DNA of 64,000 bases from Porogramme epimiltina (Eukaryota > Basidiomycota > Agaricomycetes > Polyporales > Polyporaceae). The notes beneath the pieces are model-generated. The model was not told the DNA's origin and did no database searches. It saw only the letters and a program-made list of their open reading frames with translations. Shown here one piece after another: positions 33,216 through 44,309 of this stretch (positions are counted from its first letter, which is position 1; each line of letters opens with the position of its first letter). The stretch lies in the NCBI GenBank assembly GCA_900155495.1, contig FTLJ01000503.1, positions 1 to 64,000 on the forward strand, in the 5' to 3' direction. Both the position numbers and the translations under genes were made by a program.

Positions 33216-34224
33216 GCCCAACACATTTGTGTCTTGCCCATTCTACCCTCAGTGTCTTGCCCAAGACATTTGGTCTTGCAAGGTCTTACCCTTTCTGTCT
33301 TAGAGGGTGCCTTCATCTCTTATAGGGTCTTGCTCAAGACATATGGTCTTATGAAATCTCCTCCAAGCCATCTACCCAAGACTGGTTGCATCTCCAAGAC
33401 CACTCTCAAGACCTATATTAGGCCCGGCCAAAAAATAAAAAAAGAGGCACTAGCAGGAATTGAACCAGTCACCTCATGGATTTCCAGATGTCTAACAATG
33501 ACATGACATCACTAACCACTAGGCTAGTGGTCCTTCAACATAACTTCTCTTCTTAAAGACTATATACCCCCTTCCATCCTTTGTACTTAAAACACTTTAT
33601 ATCCCAGTGTGTCATCTTCTATTGCACATCTTACAAACTCTGCTACAGCCTTTATGACACCCACTATACAATGTGTAGTGTCTATAACTGTTGTAACTTT
33701 AACTACTATACTACTTACTTTTTCTAGCCTTTTATAGAGTCATGTCAAAGTTGCATTGGTCTTAGGGTGGTCTTAGGGTGTCTTAGGATTTTGTGGGGTA
33801 TTGATAGAGGTATTAGTCATATAATTATGCCTTATACACTAAGTAGTGTATTAAATTTTAACCTTTGGTCTTGATGGTAGTCTTGAAGGTAGAGTTATCA
33901 TAGGGACATTGAGTGGTCTTAGGATGTGTCTTAGGCCATTCGTTTGGTGCTAGTAAATGTATTAAGGATAGAATTCTGTCTTATTCATTTAACATTTTCT
34001 TAAGGCTCCACCTATGGTCTTAAGAGTGGTCTTAAGAGTGGTTCATATTTTGGACTTATTTGAAGTCTTACATAGGTCTTAGGTGCTGGTCTTAAGGTAT
34101 AAGACCACTGTCTTGATGATAAGACCAAACTCTAAGCCCAATACTAAGCTCCTAAGCCCAAAGTGGCTGTAAGACACCCCACCCAAGGCCAATATACCCC
34201 TAAGCCTTCTTCATTTTGCTGATG
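33159..34224. mobile_element. Non-autonomous insertion with inverted termini in HET copy 1
   Basis: Compared with HET copies 2-4, copy 1 has 1,066 extra bases just before the last codons. The insert begins CATCAGCAAAGC and ends with TTTGCTGATG, giving a 10-base inverted repeat. It is flanked by TT on both sides, or TTCAT if the repeat is taken three bases shorter. The interior is AT-rich, carries many short GGTCTTAG/TCTTAAG words and encodes no transposase. It looks like a MITE-like or composite element. Confidence 0.7.
33447..33533 (-). ncRNA. tRNA-like (SINE-type) unit with Pol III signals
   Basis: On the minus strand the segment starts GGACCACTAGCC and contains an A-box-like TAGCCTAGTGG, a five-pair stem ATGTC/GACAT around a seven-base loop ATTGTTA (anticodon position TGT), and a B-box GGTTCAATTCC. 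It ends CTAGTGCC, immediately followed by T7-A-T6, a Pol III terminator. The T-stem pairs poorly, so it is a tRNA-derived SINE head rather than a functional tRNA gene. It lies inside the 1.07 kb insertion. Confidence 0.6.
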
Positions 34225-34770
34225 TTCATTACCGCGTTAGCTTAGGTGCATATGACAGGAGACTCACGTTCCGGTGAATTTCAGTAGGACCTATTGCAGA
34301 TGTGATCAGCCACTAGACAGGATTCTAGGAAGAGTAGGAACGGAGGAAGATCGGGGGAAAATATAAGAGGAGTTACTTGTAACAAAGAGGACAGCCAAAG
34401 TCGTACTTATTAGTGTGACGCGCATTCGCCATCATCCACACACTAGAGCACGCCCCGCCAACCACAGTGAGCGGGGTTATTCTCTGGCGAAGCTCCAAGG
34501 CGAAAACAGGCATGATAATCCGTGCCGCAGTAGAATTCCGTCGCCCAGCCCACCTCGTCGGCGGCGGTCTCGAGATAGACCAAGGACGCTTCCGAATCGC
34601 CCCTAGTGGCGCACAGTTCGGCTCGCGCCCCGCGCGACGATCACTCGCACAGAGCAGTGTGTGGTGGCGATTTCGTATACCGCGCGGCGACAGCGCGTGC
34701 GTGTCGCCCCCAGTACCCACGCGGGCGAGCTGCCAACGCCGGCTTCCCTTAGAACGCATCCTGCGGCAGC
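34225..34770. other. HET copy 1 3' flank
   Basis: Resumes the array sequence after the insertion: the displaced last HET codons near 34225-34280, then a non-coding flank that recurs after the other HET copies. Confidence 0.5.
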
Positions 34771-35110
34771 AACACTCACGCGGGCCGTGAGCGGCTCGCA
34801 GCTACGCCAGGTTCAGGTCCCGGGATTCCAAGCGCGGCGTGCGGCGTGACCGCGGTGTGGGCGGGGATGACCTGAGGCGCGCCCGCAGCCGGGGAAGCAA
34901 AGGAGCCCAGGGGGCTTTGAGGCCCCGAGGTCTCCCTTGAGGGGCGCGCGGGCAAGGGGGGATCAAAGGAAGTCCGGAACGGTGACGCCCGTGCGAGCTG
35001 CGAAGGCCGTCTGCTCCGCGCGGGCTCCCAACGCGCTTCCGGGGCTGTCCTGGGCTGCGCGCGGGGCGCCATGGGATACAGTACGCCGCCCGCGGGACGC
35101 ACAGCCTACC
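34770..35110 (-). pseudogene. Relic of an unidentified minus-strand gene (array copy a)
   Basis: GC-rich segment related to 42190-42430, 49260-49420 and 56790-57310. In the copy at 42.2 kb the minus strand reads AFAARTGVSVLELLRPLSRW then FNEDLEILKPPRPLRF. Here the same sequence is frameshifted. I do not recognise the family. Confidence 0.4.
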
Positions 35111-35416
35111 CCTACGACGGGCGAGAGTTAGATGATCGAGGCGGGGCCTGGTTTGAGGCCGGCGCCGCAGGGGTGGCCGGCGGGTCCCTTGTGTTGTCGA
35201 GTTGTTGCGCGGATTTGGAATGGTGCATCCTGTGCGACTTTCAGTTACACGGTCAGATCCGAGGACGCGTTCCGATCTGCCATACCTGTGCGCGCTTCTC
35301 TGACTCAGAGTGTTAATGCGGCAACTGCCTTGAACCCAGCCCCCGGGCTGAGGACGTGTGGGCGATTAGGACGGCCACAACGGGATGCATCCTGCTCACC
35401 TTTGCACGATATCCCT

Positions 35417-36123
35417 ATGTCCGCCCGCCATCTCGCGATAGTCTCCGTCGTCCTTCTGGGAGTCCTCAACGCCTGGGTAGATATCCTCCATGTGCGCGAG
35501 TCCCGCCGTGTCGCCCTGACGCGCCCACCACCGCTCGACCATTACAGTGAGTTCTTCATCCTAGGTCTTGTTCTTCCGGAGCAGGACATAACACCTTCTG
35601 TGCAGGCTATGTCGAAGACGACTACCCGCCCCGCATGCCCCTCCCCTCCGCCCGCCCCGCGGTGAAGCTCGCCTTCGAGGACACTGCTCGCTACGCTCTC
35701 GACTCCCCCGAGGCGCACGGCGAGTGGCTTTGGACAGCCACCGTCGGCGACGGCAACGTCCACTACGGCCCAAACCACAAGCTCTTCGTCGTCTCCGTCA
35801 CGCATCAGCTCCACTGCCTCCGCTCCTACCGCGAGGCTCTCATCAAGGACGGCCCCCCGCGCGGGCATGCCCTCAGCCACCTCACCCACTGCATCAACTT
35901 CTTCCGCATGTCGACGCTCTGCGCAGCGGACACGACGCTCGAGCCGTCCGACGCGTTCGCGCGCAACTACACCCTCGAGCGCGCCCGGGGCGAGCACGTG
36001 TGCATGGACTGGCCGGGGTTCTACGACGAGATGAAGACCAACTACGTCGGGTGGCAGAAGGTGCAGGCCGAGCTCGAGGACGCGGCGCGCGTGGGTGGAA
36101 ACGCACATATACATATATCATAG
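35417..36123 (+). CDS. UstYa-like oxidase (DUF3328), copy UstYa-2, 215 aa
   Basis: Exon 1 (35417-35546) encodes MSARHLAIVSVVLLGVLNAW, a membrane anchor, then LTRPPPLDHY. A phase-1 intron (35547-35605) leads to exon 2: SYVEDDYPPRMPLPS, then GEWLWTATVGDGNVHYGPNH. Both canonical motifs are intact: THQLHCLRSYREAL and HLTHCINFFRMSTLCAADT (two HxxHC). The end is ERARGEHVCMDWPGFYDEM, KTNYVGWQKVQ and HIHIS. The family acts as oxidases in fungal ribosomal-peptide pathways, probably anchored in secretory membranes. This is a different subtype from UstYa-1, which has degenerate motifs. It lies downstream of HET copy 1. Relics of its 3' end follow each later unit, at 39.1, 42.5, 45.1, 49.5 and 57.4 kb. 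Confidence 0.88.
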
Positions 36124-36189
36124 AAGGTCTCTGGAGGACATTGAATGTTAGGCTGAATAGCATTTGTACGGCAGGAATGTATCAACGCA

Positions 36190-37130
36190 CCTAATATATT
36201 AACTACTTGCACCCTCGTATGCGACTGGAACGGCAGCCTGCGACTCCTTCCTACCTCCGTCCACCCCTTCAAACCTCCTCCCAGAACCTCTTGACCGGGA
36301 CCATGCCCTCGCGCGCGCACACCTACGTGAACCAGCGATGACCAGTCGTTACGTGCGTCCCCTCGTCGTAGTGGATCGTCTCGAGCATCGCGTTTCTCTT
36401 TGCGTCTCCCGCCCGCCGGAACTTGTCGATTGTGTCCGGGTTGCCTTCCAGCCCGCGCGCTTCGTACGCGAAGTGGATGATCGCGACCCCCGCGTGCCGC
36501 GCGCAGCAAAGCGAACGTCACCCTTGCGGACCCCCACAGGGCCGCGTGTACGGGGAGCGAGCCGTGCGGGGTCAGGCGCAAGAGGGCAGCGAGGTGGGCG
36601 ATGAGGGGGGGAGAAGTGCTTGGACGCACTAATGGCCATTTTTGTGACGTCGGCGAAGAACGCGGGCGGGAGGTTCGGGTGAAAGGGAGCGTACCTCACG
36701 TCGATGTCCCACCTGCACCAGGAAAACGTCAAACGGGATCCCAAGCCTTCCTATCAGCTCTCCGACCCGCGCAAGGTTAATTCTGGGGTCGAAACAACAT
36801 CTCAACGTCGCGCGAAACCAGAGCAATCACGGTTGACTCACCCTTACTACTACTCGATGTTCGCGAGCGCATGCTGCATAATCGACCTGTCCCGTTTTCT
36901 CAAGATCTTCACCGGATCGACGATATTCTGCGCATACAGCACCTCGCGCGGGGGTCCTTCAGGAAGCCGAAGGGATTTCGATGAGCGATTTCTGATGGGC
37001 TTGAGCTTGCCGGTGCAGAAGAGATTGACAGCATGTCTAGTGCGCCGGACTTGCTGCAGGGTAAGCCCCCCCTTCTTCCATACGGTGTTTAGACACATAC
37101 CTTGAGCAAGGGTCCGCCGTATTGAGGATT
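36190..37130 (-). pseudogene. DUF455 (ferritin-like) protein relic A
   Basis: Minus strand. VLYAQNIVDPVKILRKRDRS then IMQHALANIE (near 36850-36960) is the start of the DUF455 core. YAPFHPNLPPAFFADVTKM then ISASKHFSPP (near 36620-36700) follows in another frame, and later parts (a DE...V...RWF-like region near 36330-36400) need frame changes. The Rieske-like N-terminal half seen in relics B, D and E is missing here. Stops and shifts make it non-functional. Confidence 0.6.
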
Positions 37131-38440
37131 AAGACAGCCCATTAGATCAGGGTAGTTAGCGTATTATTGATGGAGACGAATCCTGTAGGGGTAGGCGTCG
37201 GGCGAGGAGATGGAAAAGCAGAACGATGTGTGGATGACGCACTGACATCACGACGACCCGCGCGGGGGTCGGTCGTGGTCTTACATAGCGCCCGCTCCTG
37301 TTTTGTCGCCGAACGTCTTTTGCAGCTTGCTCCTCGCCGCCGTCGGTATGGCCATAGGCCCGCCCAGCATGCTGACCGCAATTCCACGTCGATGTCTCCC
37401 GTGCTGCGCACCAACGGCGACGCCCCCCACGGCGGGCATATCAACATTTTTGTCGAGAGGAAATGCATGTGACAGGCAACCGACATCCTACTTTTCTCAC
37501 GGCTTTGGCTCGACCGGCCACACAAGATAAGAGTTTTCCTGTAACATGCCTTTCGTCGTGTGTGAAATGTAATGTGTCTATATAACCTTTGCCCATGGGT
37601 TATATTCAAGGGACAGCCAAGTTCCTGTTCAACTTTCACTCGTCTTTCTCATCGCTGTCGTGCGGAGACGTGAGAAAAACGAGAACAAAAGACAAAGCAG
37701 AGCGCACGGTAGCAGATAGGAGGACAAAGCCAGGGGATTGGTTACNNCGAAAAGTAGGATGACGCTTGCCTTTCGCATGCATTTCCCATCATCATAAATT
37801 CTCATATGCCTGCCGTGCCCCGACGACCCCCGCCATCGCCCTAAACACACCAGTCCCGGGCTCACATTTCGCTCCACGGTTATGAAGTGACTGGTGAGTG
37901 TTTGTATATCCGCCTCACGCTCCCCATCCCTAGTCGTTGGACTCATGAGATATTTTCTCTTTCCTAGATACAGCACAACCATTGCGCATTCCCCCTTCCT
38001 GCATGTTCAGCCACTTCGATCTTCTCCAAGGCCACCCCTAATCCTGTTCCATTGTCTATCTCGGTGTCACCTACCGGGACGCGTATCGAAAGAGCATAGA
38101 ATACTCAAGAGGACAGCCGCAGAACAAACAGAGAGTCTCGTAGCGAGCGGTGGAGCGATGACAATCTTCGGTGCGTCCCTCTCCAATGCACTTACCTCCT
38201 CTCCATGTTCTTAGTACACTCCTTGCTGTAGCCTCCGTCCACCCGCGGGGGCGCGCGGCATGAAGCTCTCCGACGCGCGCACAGAGCGATATCCCCGCCG
38301 CACTCATCGCCATATGTACGGCGGAAGCGCCGCCTTGCGTAGGTGCGTCGCTTTTCACTCTACTCCTTCTCCCTATGGCCTCAACGCGCTTTGCCCTTCG
38401 CCTTGGCCCACAACGTAGACCAATTTTACAGCTCTAAACG
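37131..38440. other. Array segment without a recognised gene, including two undetermined bases
   Basis: Contains NN at 37746-37747. A 165-codon minus frame (37142-37639) has no motif. No UstYa-1 relic is visible, so this part of the unit has been replaced or deleted. Confidence 0.45.
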
Positions 38441-38640
38441 CTAACGCGTGCTCGAAAGCATGCTCGTGCGACGCGTCGAGGTGACTGCTTCGTCCTCGGC
38501 GTCCCCTACGCGCGGCCCCAGGCGTGCTCACAGCCCAGTTCCGCGCGCGCTCAACTTTGGGACGGAGCGCTGCGAGCTCGGGTTCGTCAAGTGCCTTCTT
38601 GCGGCGGGCCCCGTCCAGAGCGGAGGGGCCCGACGAGGAC
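38440..38640 (+). pseudogene. Fragment of the array membrane-protein gene
   Basis: AQFRALDFGMERCEV of the intact gene at 29.4-30.4 kb matches AQFRARSTLGRSA and, in the next frame, LNFGTERCELGFVKCLL here, a frameshifted partial copy followed directly by a HET leader. Confidence 0.5.
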
Positions 38641-38900
38641 AAGGTCAGGCGTTCACGCGCACGAATCACCCGACACCCTTTCCACCCATGCTTACGCGTC
38701 GACTCCTCTCTACCACCCGCACACTCCCCATCCAACCCCCAGAAGCCTCAACACACCACACCGACTACTACAAGTTACTACAAGACTATGGGAATGGGGA
38801 AATGCTAGAGGACTTGGCTGGTTTAGTACACGTGTAACAAAGCGAAAAGCTCAAGTAAAACTTATTGGTGCAATCCGCACTCGTTGCCAGGCTTCTCGCG
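38640..38900 (+). pseudogene. Orphan HET leader joined to HET 3' flank (HET gene deleted)
   Basis: 38640-38785 matches the leader upstream of HET copies (GGCGTTCAC...ACCC-TTTCCAC...CTTACGCGTC...CCTCAACACAC...CTACAAGAC). 38795-38890 matches the 3' flank of HET copies (GGAAATGCTAGAG..., GTAACAAAG-GAA-AGCT, TTGGTGCAATCCGCAC). The roughly 2.2 kb HET coding region that should lie between is absent. Confidence 0.55.
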
Positions 38901-38989
38901 CGCCCAACGTCAGTACGCGCACTGCTTGCGGGTTCCGAAGATTCCCAACATGGTACGCCGCGCGACTACGACGTGCGCCGGGACTCCAA

Positions 38990-39200
38990 GGGGCCTAGGA
39001 GACTTCGGGGGTCTCGAACTTTTGAGCTGTACGACGCGTTTACGCGCGACTACACGCGAACGCGCCCGCGGCGAGCACGTGTGAATGGACTGGCCCAGCT
39101 TCTGAGACGAGATGAACACCAACTGCGTCAGATGGCAAAAAGTGTAGGCCGAGCTGGAGGATACGGAAGCATGGGTGGAAATACGCATATACATACAGTA
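38990..39200 (+). pseudogene. UstYa-2 relic (3' end)
   Basis: Matches the last 50 codons of UstYa-2 (DAFTRDY..., GEHV, then a stop in place of Cys, ...DWPSF). Stop codons and frameshifts are present, and the catalytic motifs are missing. Confidence 0.65.
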
Positions 39201-39675
39201 ACATATATATCAAAAGGGGTTTCCGGAAGATACCCCTCGTCAGGCTGAGCGGCATTTGTACTGCAAGACTGTATCAATTGAGCTTCTGTGTCGTGCGCAA
39301 ACTTGATTGCGGCCCTCTATCAGTACTACCAGAGGCTTCGTCGCTACGAGGATAATGTCAGGCACTTACTGGCGTCCTTTCCACATACGCTTGCGCGTTC
39401 GTTCTTCTATCGCGTTCACACACCCGCTCGTCAACCCCCATGGACCGCAACCCACCAAACCGACTACTAGGAAACACCTTGTGAGACTACCTTCACCTAC
39501 ACTGTCCTCCCTCTCGCCCCCGTCTATTTCGAGTCCACACTCCTCTCGACAGCCCCCATATCAACGATCTTGTACTTCCTCGAATCATTTCCTGTCTGTG
39601 TCACTGCTTTTCTTGGTTAGTCTAGCCTTCTTTTCTGATAGTGTGCCATGCTCATGGTCCCAGCAGATCAGCGAC

Positions 39676-41887
39676 ATGTGGCTCCTCAACACCCACACCG
39701 CTGAACTCAAATTCTTCCCGGACCCGAAGAGTGTTGGAAACTACGCGATCCTATCTCATGTTTGGGGCAAGCCATCAGAGGAGGATACGTTCCAGACGGT
39801 CCGTGAAGCTTACGAAAAATGTCGGAGAAATAAGATGTCCAATAGCGAAGCCGCTTCGTCACAGGGCCCAGTAGTCGACCCTCGAGACGCTCTTATCGCT
39901 TCTCTCTTCACACAGGTACAAGATCTGACTACCCGGCACGAAGAGCTCGTCGCCGCGCTGCTGCACCGAGACCCTGCTCTCGCATCTCTGCTGCCCTCTC
40001 ATCATACCCCCACCCACCCTCGGCCGCATGCGCCTACAAGTGGTCCCCTCGACACGGCCGCAACGAAGGCTCTCCCAACAGATGCACGCGAGTTTTTATC
40101 CGAAAAGATCCGCAGCTTCCTCCGCCTGGCAGAACAACATGGACTCAATTGGGCTTGGGCCGATACATGCTGCATCGACAAGACGAGTAGCGCGGAGCTC
40201 ACCGAGGCCATCAATTCCATGTTCGAGTATTATTCCCAGTCGTATGTATGCTACGCCTACCTGAGCGATGTCCCATCGTCCAAACATGACACGGACTGGG
40301 AGAGCCAGTTTCAAAAGAGCGAGTGGCACTCGCGCGGGTGGACACTTCAAGAGCTCATCGCACCCAAGACCCTCATCTTCATAGCCCAGGATTGGACTCG
40401 TTTGGGGACAAAGAATGAGCTTGCTTCAGCTCTAAAAAGGATCGAGAATACGCCTCCTACGAGTGTGCTGCGGTTTGAGAAGGATTTCTCCGAGGTAAGT
40501 ATCGCTCAACGCATGTCCTGGGCCGCCAAGCGACGTACAACTCGGATCGAGGACGAAGCGTACTGTCTGTTCGGGTTGTTCGGGATCAACATGCCAACGT
40601 TATACGGTGAAGGACGGAATGCATTCTACCGGCTGCAGGAGGCAATCATGAACACATCGTCTGATATGTCTCTTCTCGCATGGTCCTCCGAAAGTTCGAG
40701 TTGGAAGAATGCCACCGGAGATGTAACAAACATCTTGAGCGCGCTCAAGACACCCGGGCCATTAGACGAGCCTTTCAACCATCATTTGTTAGCACCATCG
40801 CCGCGTCAATTCGGGAGCACCAGCCACATTGTATCAATAGGAGGAGCACGTCAGGGTCAGAACAATTGGTTAAATGTACGTCGCATCACTGGCTTAAACC
40901 GACAATGTGTTTTGATCCAAACATTTGTCCCATACATGAAAGCCTGGCCCTGGAACTCCGTCACTAACAGTGACTCCTTACGGGATCCGCGCACACCTTC
41001 CATGCATAGACGTTTTAAAGGGGACTGGCTTCGTCCTTGTAGACATATTTTGCCACAGCACTCACCCGCAGGCGCAAAGGGATAACCGGATCCTCCTTCT
41101 CCTCCAAAGGAATGTCCCTGCCAATGAGGACCCGACGGGATACCCGTGCTACGGTTGTCAGTGGCTAGAAACACTGACCACAAGACATTCTCCCGGTACA
41201 CGCATCGTGCATATCTTAGAGGCTGGGACTACGCCTAGGAACCAGAGGAGCCCTGCACAATGGAGGGACATATATATCTCTGCCCGCCCTCGCCATCGTG
41301 CTCATCTTAGATCTGATATTTCAGAACTTATAGCCCGCTTGGCCACCAATGCCCCTAAGTTTCCGTCATTCCGGATCCAACCCTCTATGGTTTCCGGTGA
41401 ATTCTATTACTGTTGTGCGGTCACACAGCTACGTCCAAGTTTCCCGTGGACCGGGGATCAACCATGCAGTTTAATTATCGAGATGAAACCGGTACCGTTA
41501 AACCACCACACGCGCTCCAGATGGATCGTAACACTCGGGGTGTGCAATGGAATCAACAAGGATACCACAGCCACATCAAACCTTCCCAGTCATGCCTTAC
41601 AACGCTATGCTATCGTTGCAACCATCCGAAGGTGGGACGAAGAAGCTCGAATACTCGAAGTTTCGAGTGGGACCTACAAACCACCAGAGCACAACTGTCA
41701 GAAGGACCACGTTTCGAATGGGTCTATTATAACTCGTGAATTCATCGGTCATAGATTCAAAATGTCATTCAGGAAAAGCATGGTGGACGCACCCGGGGAC
41801 ACCTTAGAAGTCCACATGGGAGGACCGGTAAGCCGTCAATACTACGTCAACCTAGGTGCATATGACGGGGGACTCACGTTCCGATAA
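39676..41887 (+). CDS. HET-domain protein, array copy 2 (714 aa, intact)
   Basis: Exons 39676-40875 and 40943-41887. The intron acceptor here is AAAG rather than the CAG of the other copies. The HET domain is complete: YAILSHVWGKPSEEDT, WAWADTCCIDKTSSAELTEA, SYVCYAYLSDV, WHSRGWTLQELIAPKTLIF, DEAYCLFGLFGINMPTLYGE. The region after DMSLLAW is shortened relative to copies 3-5. The C-terminal domain holds TPYGIRAHLPCIDVLKG, YPCYGCQWLE and the end VSRQYYVNLGAYDGGLTFR. No transmembrane segment, NACHT or repeat domain follows the HET domain, so the effector or sensing part, if any, is the roughly 300-residue C-terminal region shared by all copies. The ATG is the Met aligned in all five copies. An in-frame upstream extension to 39307 is leader sequence. 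Likely role: non-self recognition. Confidence 0.9.
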
Positions 41888-42189
41888 ATTCCAGTTGGAG
41901 GTCGAAGACGATCATGATCATGATTACGACACGATGACCATATCGGCTACTAAGAAGGAACAGTAGTAACGTGGACAAATCGGGGCAAAATGCTAGAGCA
42001 TTCACTCGCGAATTGAATCTAGTAGCAAAATGAACAGCCAAAATGTTACTTGCTCGTATGATCAGCACTCGTTGTCATCCACACACTAGAGCGTGAACCA
42101 CACTCGCGCCGCCAGTATCCGTGCGGGAGGACTGCTAGGGCCGGCTTCCCTTCTCGCGCGCGCGGCGGCAGTGTGCGCTGCGGCAAGTT
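41888..42189. other. HET copy 2 3' flank
   Basis: Non-coding flank homologous to those following copies 1, 3 and 4. Confidence 0.5.
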
Positions 42190-42430
42190 CGGGTTGCGGA
42201 GATTCCTGACGCGGCGCGGCGCGCGACCGCAGCGTGCGCAGGGATGACCTGAGGCGCACCCGCGTCTAGAGGAAGCGGAGGGGCCTGGGAGGCTTCAGGA
42301 TCTCCAGGTCTTCATTGAATTGCCAGCGAGAGAGGGGTCGCAAGAGCTCCAGGACGCTGACGCCCGTGCGGGCTGCGAAAGCCGCCTGCGCCGCGCGGGG
42401 GCCCCAACGCGCCTCGAGGGCTGTCCTGGT
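42190..42430 (-). pseudogene. Unidentified minus-strand gene relic (array copy b, best preserved)
   Basis: The minus strand gives PALTRTALEARWGPRAAQAA, FAARTGVSVLELLRPLSRWQ and FNEDLEILKPPRPLRFL before a stop, a stretch that reads like real protein. It has no start and ends at a deletion junction with the UstYa-2 relic. Family not recognised. Confidence 0.45.
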
Positions 42431-42620
42431 GAGGGCAGGCCCCCGACGCGTCCGCGCGCGACTACACGCACGAGCGCACCCGGGGCGAGCACGTGTGCGT
42501 GGACTGGCTAGCTAAGCGTCTACGACGAGACGACGACCAACTACGTCGGGTGGTAGAAGGCGCAGGCGGAGTTGTAGGACGCGGCGCGGGCGGGCGGAAA
42601 CACGTACATGCATATATGAC
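42431..42620 (+). pseudogene. UstYa-2 relic (3' end)
   Basis: Homologous to the last 55 codons of UstYa-2 (GEHVCVDW, YDE-TTTNYVGW), with frameshifts and stops. It is fused at about 42435 to the preceding minus-strand relic. Confidence 0.65.
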
Positions 42621-42689
42621 AAGTGGCCTCTTGAGGTTCTTGTGTCCGAGTCAGGTGGAGCGACATTTGCACTGCAAGAGTGTACCGAC

Positions 42690-44160
42690 GCACATAATAT
42701 ATTACCTACCAGCACTCTCGGGCCGATCGCAATACCGGCATCCGGCTCCTTCCTGCCTCTGTACACCTCCCCCTGCATTTCACCCTTCAGGTTCTCGTAA
42801 AACATCGGTGTCATCTCCGTCTTCTCCATATCTGCCGCGTTGAACCGGATTCTCACGGCGCTCTGCCGCCCTCGCCGCACCTCCTCCTAAGATGTCTTGA
42901 CGGGGTCAACGTCCGCCGGAACTTTTCGATATCGATCATGCCAGGCTGCCAACCGCGCGCCTCGTGCACGTGATGAATGATCGCGAGGCGCGCGCGCGCA
43001 GCGACGCTAACGTTACAGGCCCGCGTGTGAGGAACCAGCAGTACAAGGTCGCGGGAAAAAGCGCAGCGAAGTAAGGGGTGAGGAGGATGGAATGGTTGGA
43101 CTCGTTGAGGGCTATCCTTGGCGAAGTCGACGAAGAGCGCGGGCGGGAAGTCGGGGATACGGATGGGAGGAGCCGTGTCTTGCGATGGGATCCCACCTGA
43201 GCCAGGAGAATGTCAAAAGGGATCGTAAGCTTTATTCCCGGTTCTGACTCACGCAAGGTCAATTCTGCAGTCAAAATGTCAGCGTAACGCAGTTCGAAAC
43301 CTGGACACTAGTGGTTCACTCACCCCCACTGCTCGCTGTTTGTAAGCGCATGCAGCATGATCGCCCTATTCCGTTTTCGAGAGATCTTCGCCGAACGACG
43401 GTTTGCGCATACAGCCACAGGCTCTTCGCGCGAGGGGTTTCAGGGAATAGGGGGGCTTTCGATGGCCGATGGCCAATGGTCTTGAAGCTGGCCGGTGCGG
43501 AAGAGATTTGCAGCATGGCGAGCGTGCTGTACCTGCTGCTGCGAAGTGAGCACCCGTCCTTCTCTCATCTGTTCAGGCATATACCTTGAGCATGGGATCC
43601 GCAGTGTAGATGGTTGAGACGTCCATTGAATGAGGATTGTTGACGGGTTCTCGACGGGAGCGAAGAGTTCAGGTTCCTCGGGGGTAGGAGAGGAGACGGA
43701 AAGGTGCGAGAGGTTGAGCGGTGGTGGTGGGGTGTCCGCGAACTCTGAGCACCGTGTCAGAGACGAAAGACGAGCGTAGAGTAACGAGATGCTCACCCTC
43801 TGACACCGGCCTAAACTCCACAAGCCGCCCCTCGCTCACTCTCCCTCGCGGTTCCACCCATACACGCTCCTCCTCGTCGTAGGTCTTCGTCTTCGTCGTG
43901 TATGTGCACGACTTCAACCGTGTCTCGCCATGTCCCCTCGTCAGGTCGAAGTCGGACATAGTCTGCCCCTGATATGAGATAAACGCACCCTGCCACTTCT
44001 AGTAGACGAACGCACCTGTTCCAAGGGCACACCGCGACTACAACCGTATCGCACTTTTATATCTCCGCTTGCGACATGCTCGAGGCGAGGTGCGGGCAGT
44101 TGGCATCGATGACGTAGATTTGGTCACGCCAGCTCAATGGCGTTCCGTCTTTTCCGCTTT
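42690..44160 (-). pseudogene. Rieske-like/DUF455 fusion relic B
   Basis: Minus strand, N to C. DQIYVIDANCPHLASSMSQA (near 44060-44110) is the first Rieske-type Cys-x-His box. After an in-frame stop, VAVCPWN and, past an intron, SDFDLTRGHGETRLKSCTY form the second box, in which the usual His after CPW is Asn. Then come VWVEPRGR and LVEFRPVSE. The DUF455 part follows with QQVQHARHAANLF (43.5 kb), RNRAIMLHALTN (43.35 kb) and ENLKGEMQGEVYRGRKEP (42.75 kb). Several stops and shifts make it inactive. The Rieske domain would bind [2Fe-2S] and DUF455 is ferritin-like, so the ancestor was probably a redox enzyme. Confidence 0.6.
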
Positions 44161-44309
44161 CTGAGAGCGAAGCGGGGAGAGGCGGAAGAGAATGAGGGAA
44201 TGGCAGGTGTCCTCCTGAGAGCAGAGGCCAAGGAAGAAATGGTGTAAGAAGATCTTGCCGAGGGTGAAAACCCTGTGTGAGTCGCTATGTTAGAGACGTA
44301 TATTACTAC

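Noticed and set aside
33447..33533. Functional tRNA-Thr gene
   Set aside because: Anticodon arm and boxes are present, but the T-stem does not pair and it lies inside a mobile insertion. A tRNA-derived SINE head is more likely.
37142..37639. 165-codon minus-strand frame
   Set aside because: Low-complexity, basic translation with no homology to the array genes. Lies beside undetermined bases.
39307..39675. Upstream in-frame extension of HET copy 2
   Set aside because: The other copies align only from MWLLNTHTAEL. The extension falls in the conserved non-coding leader.
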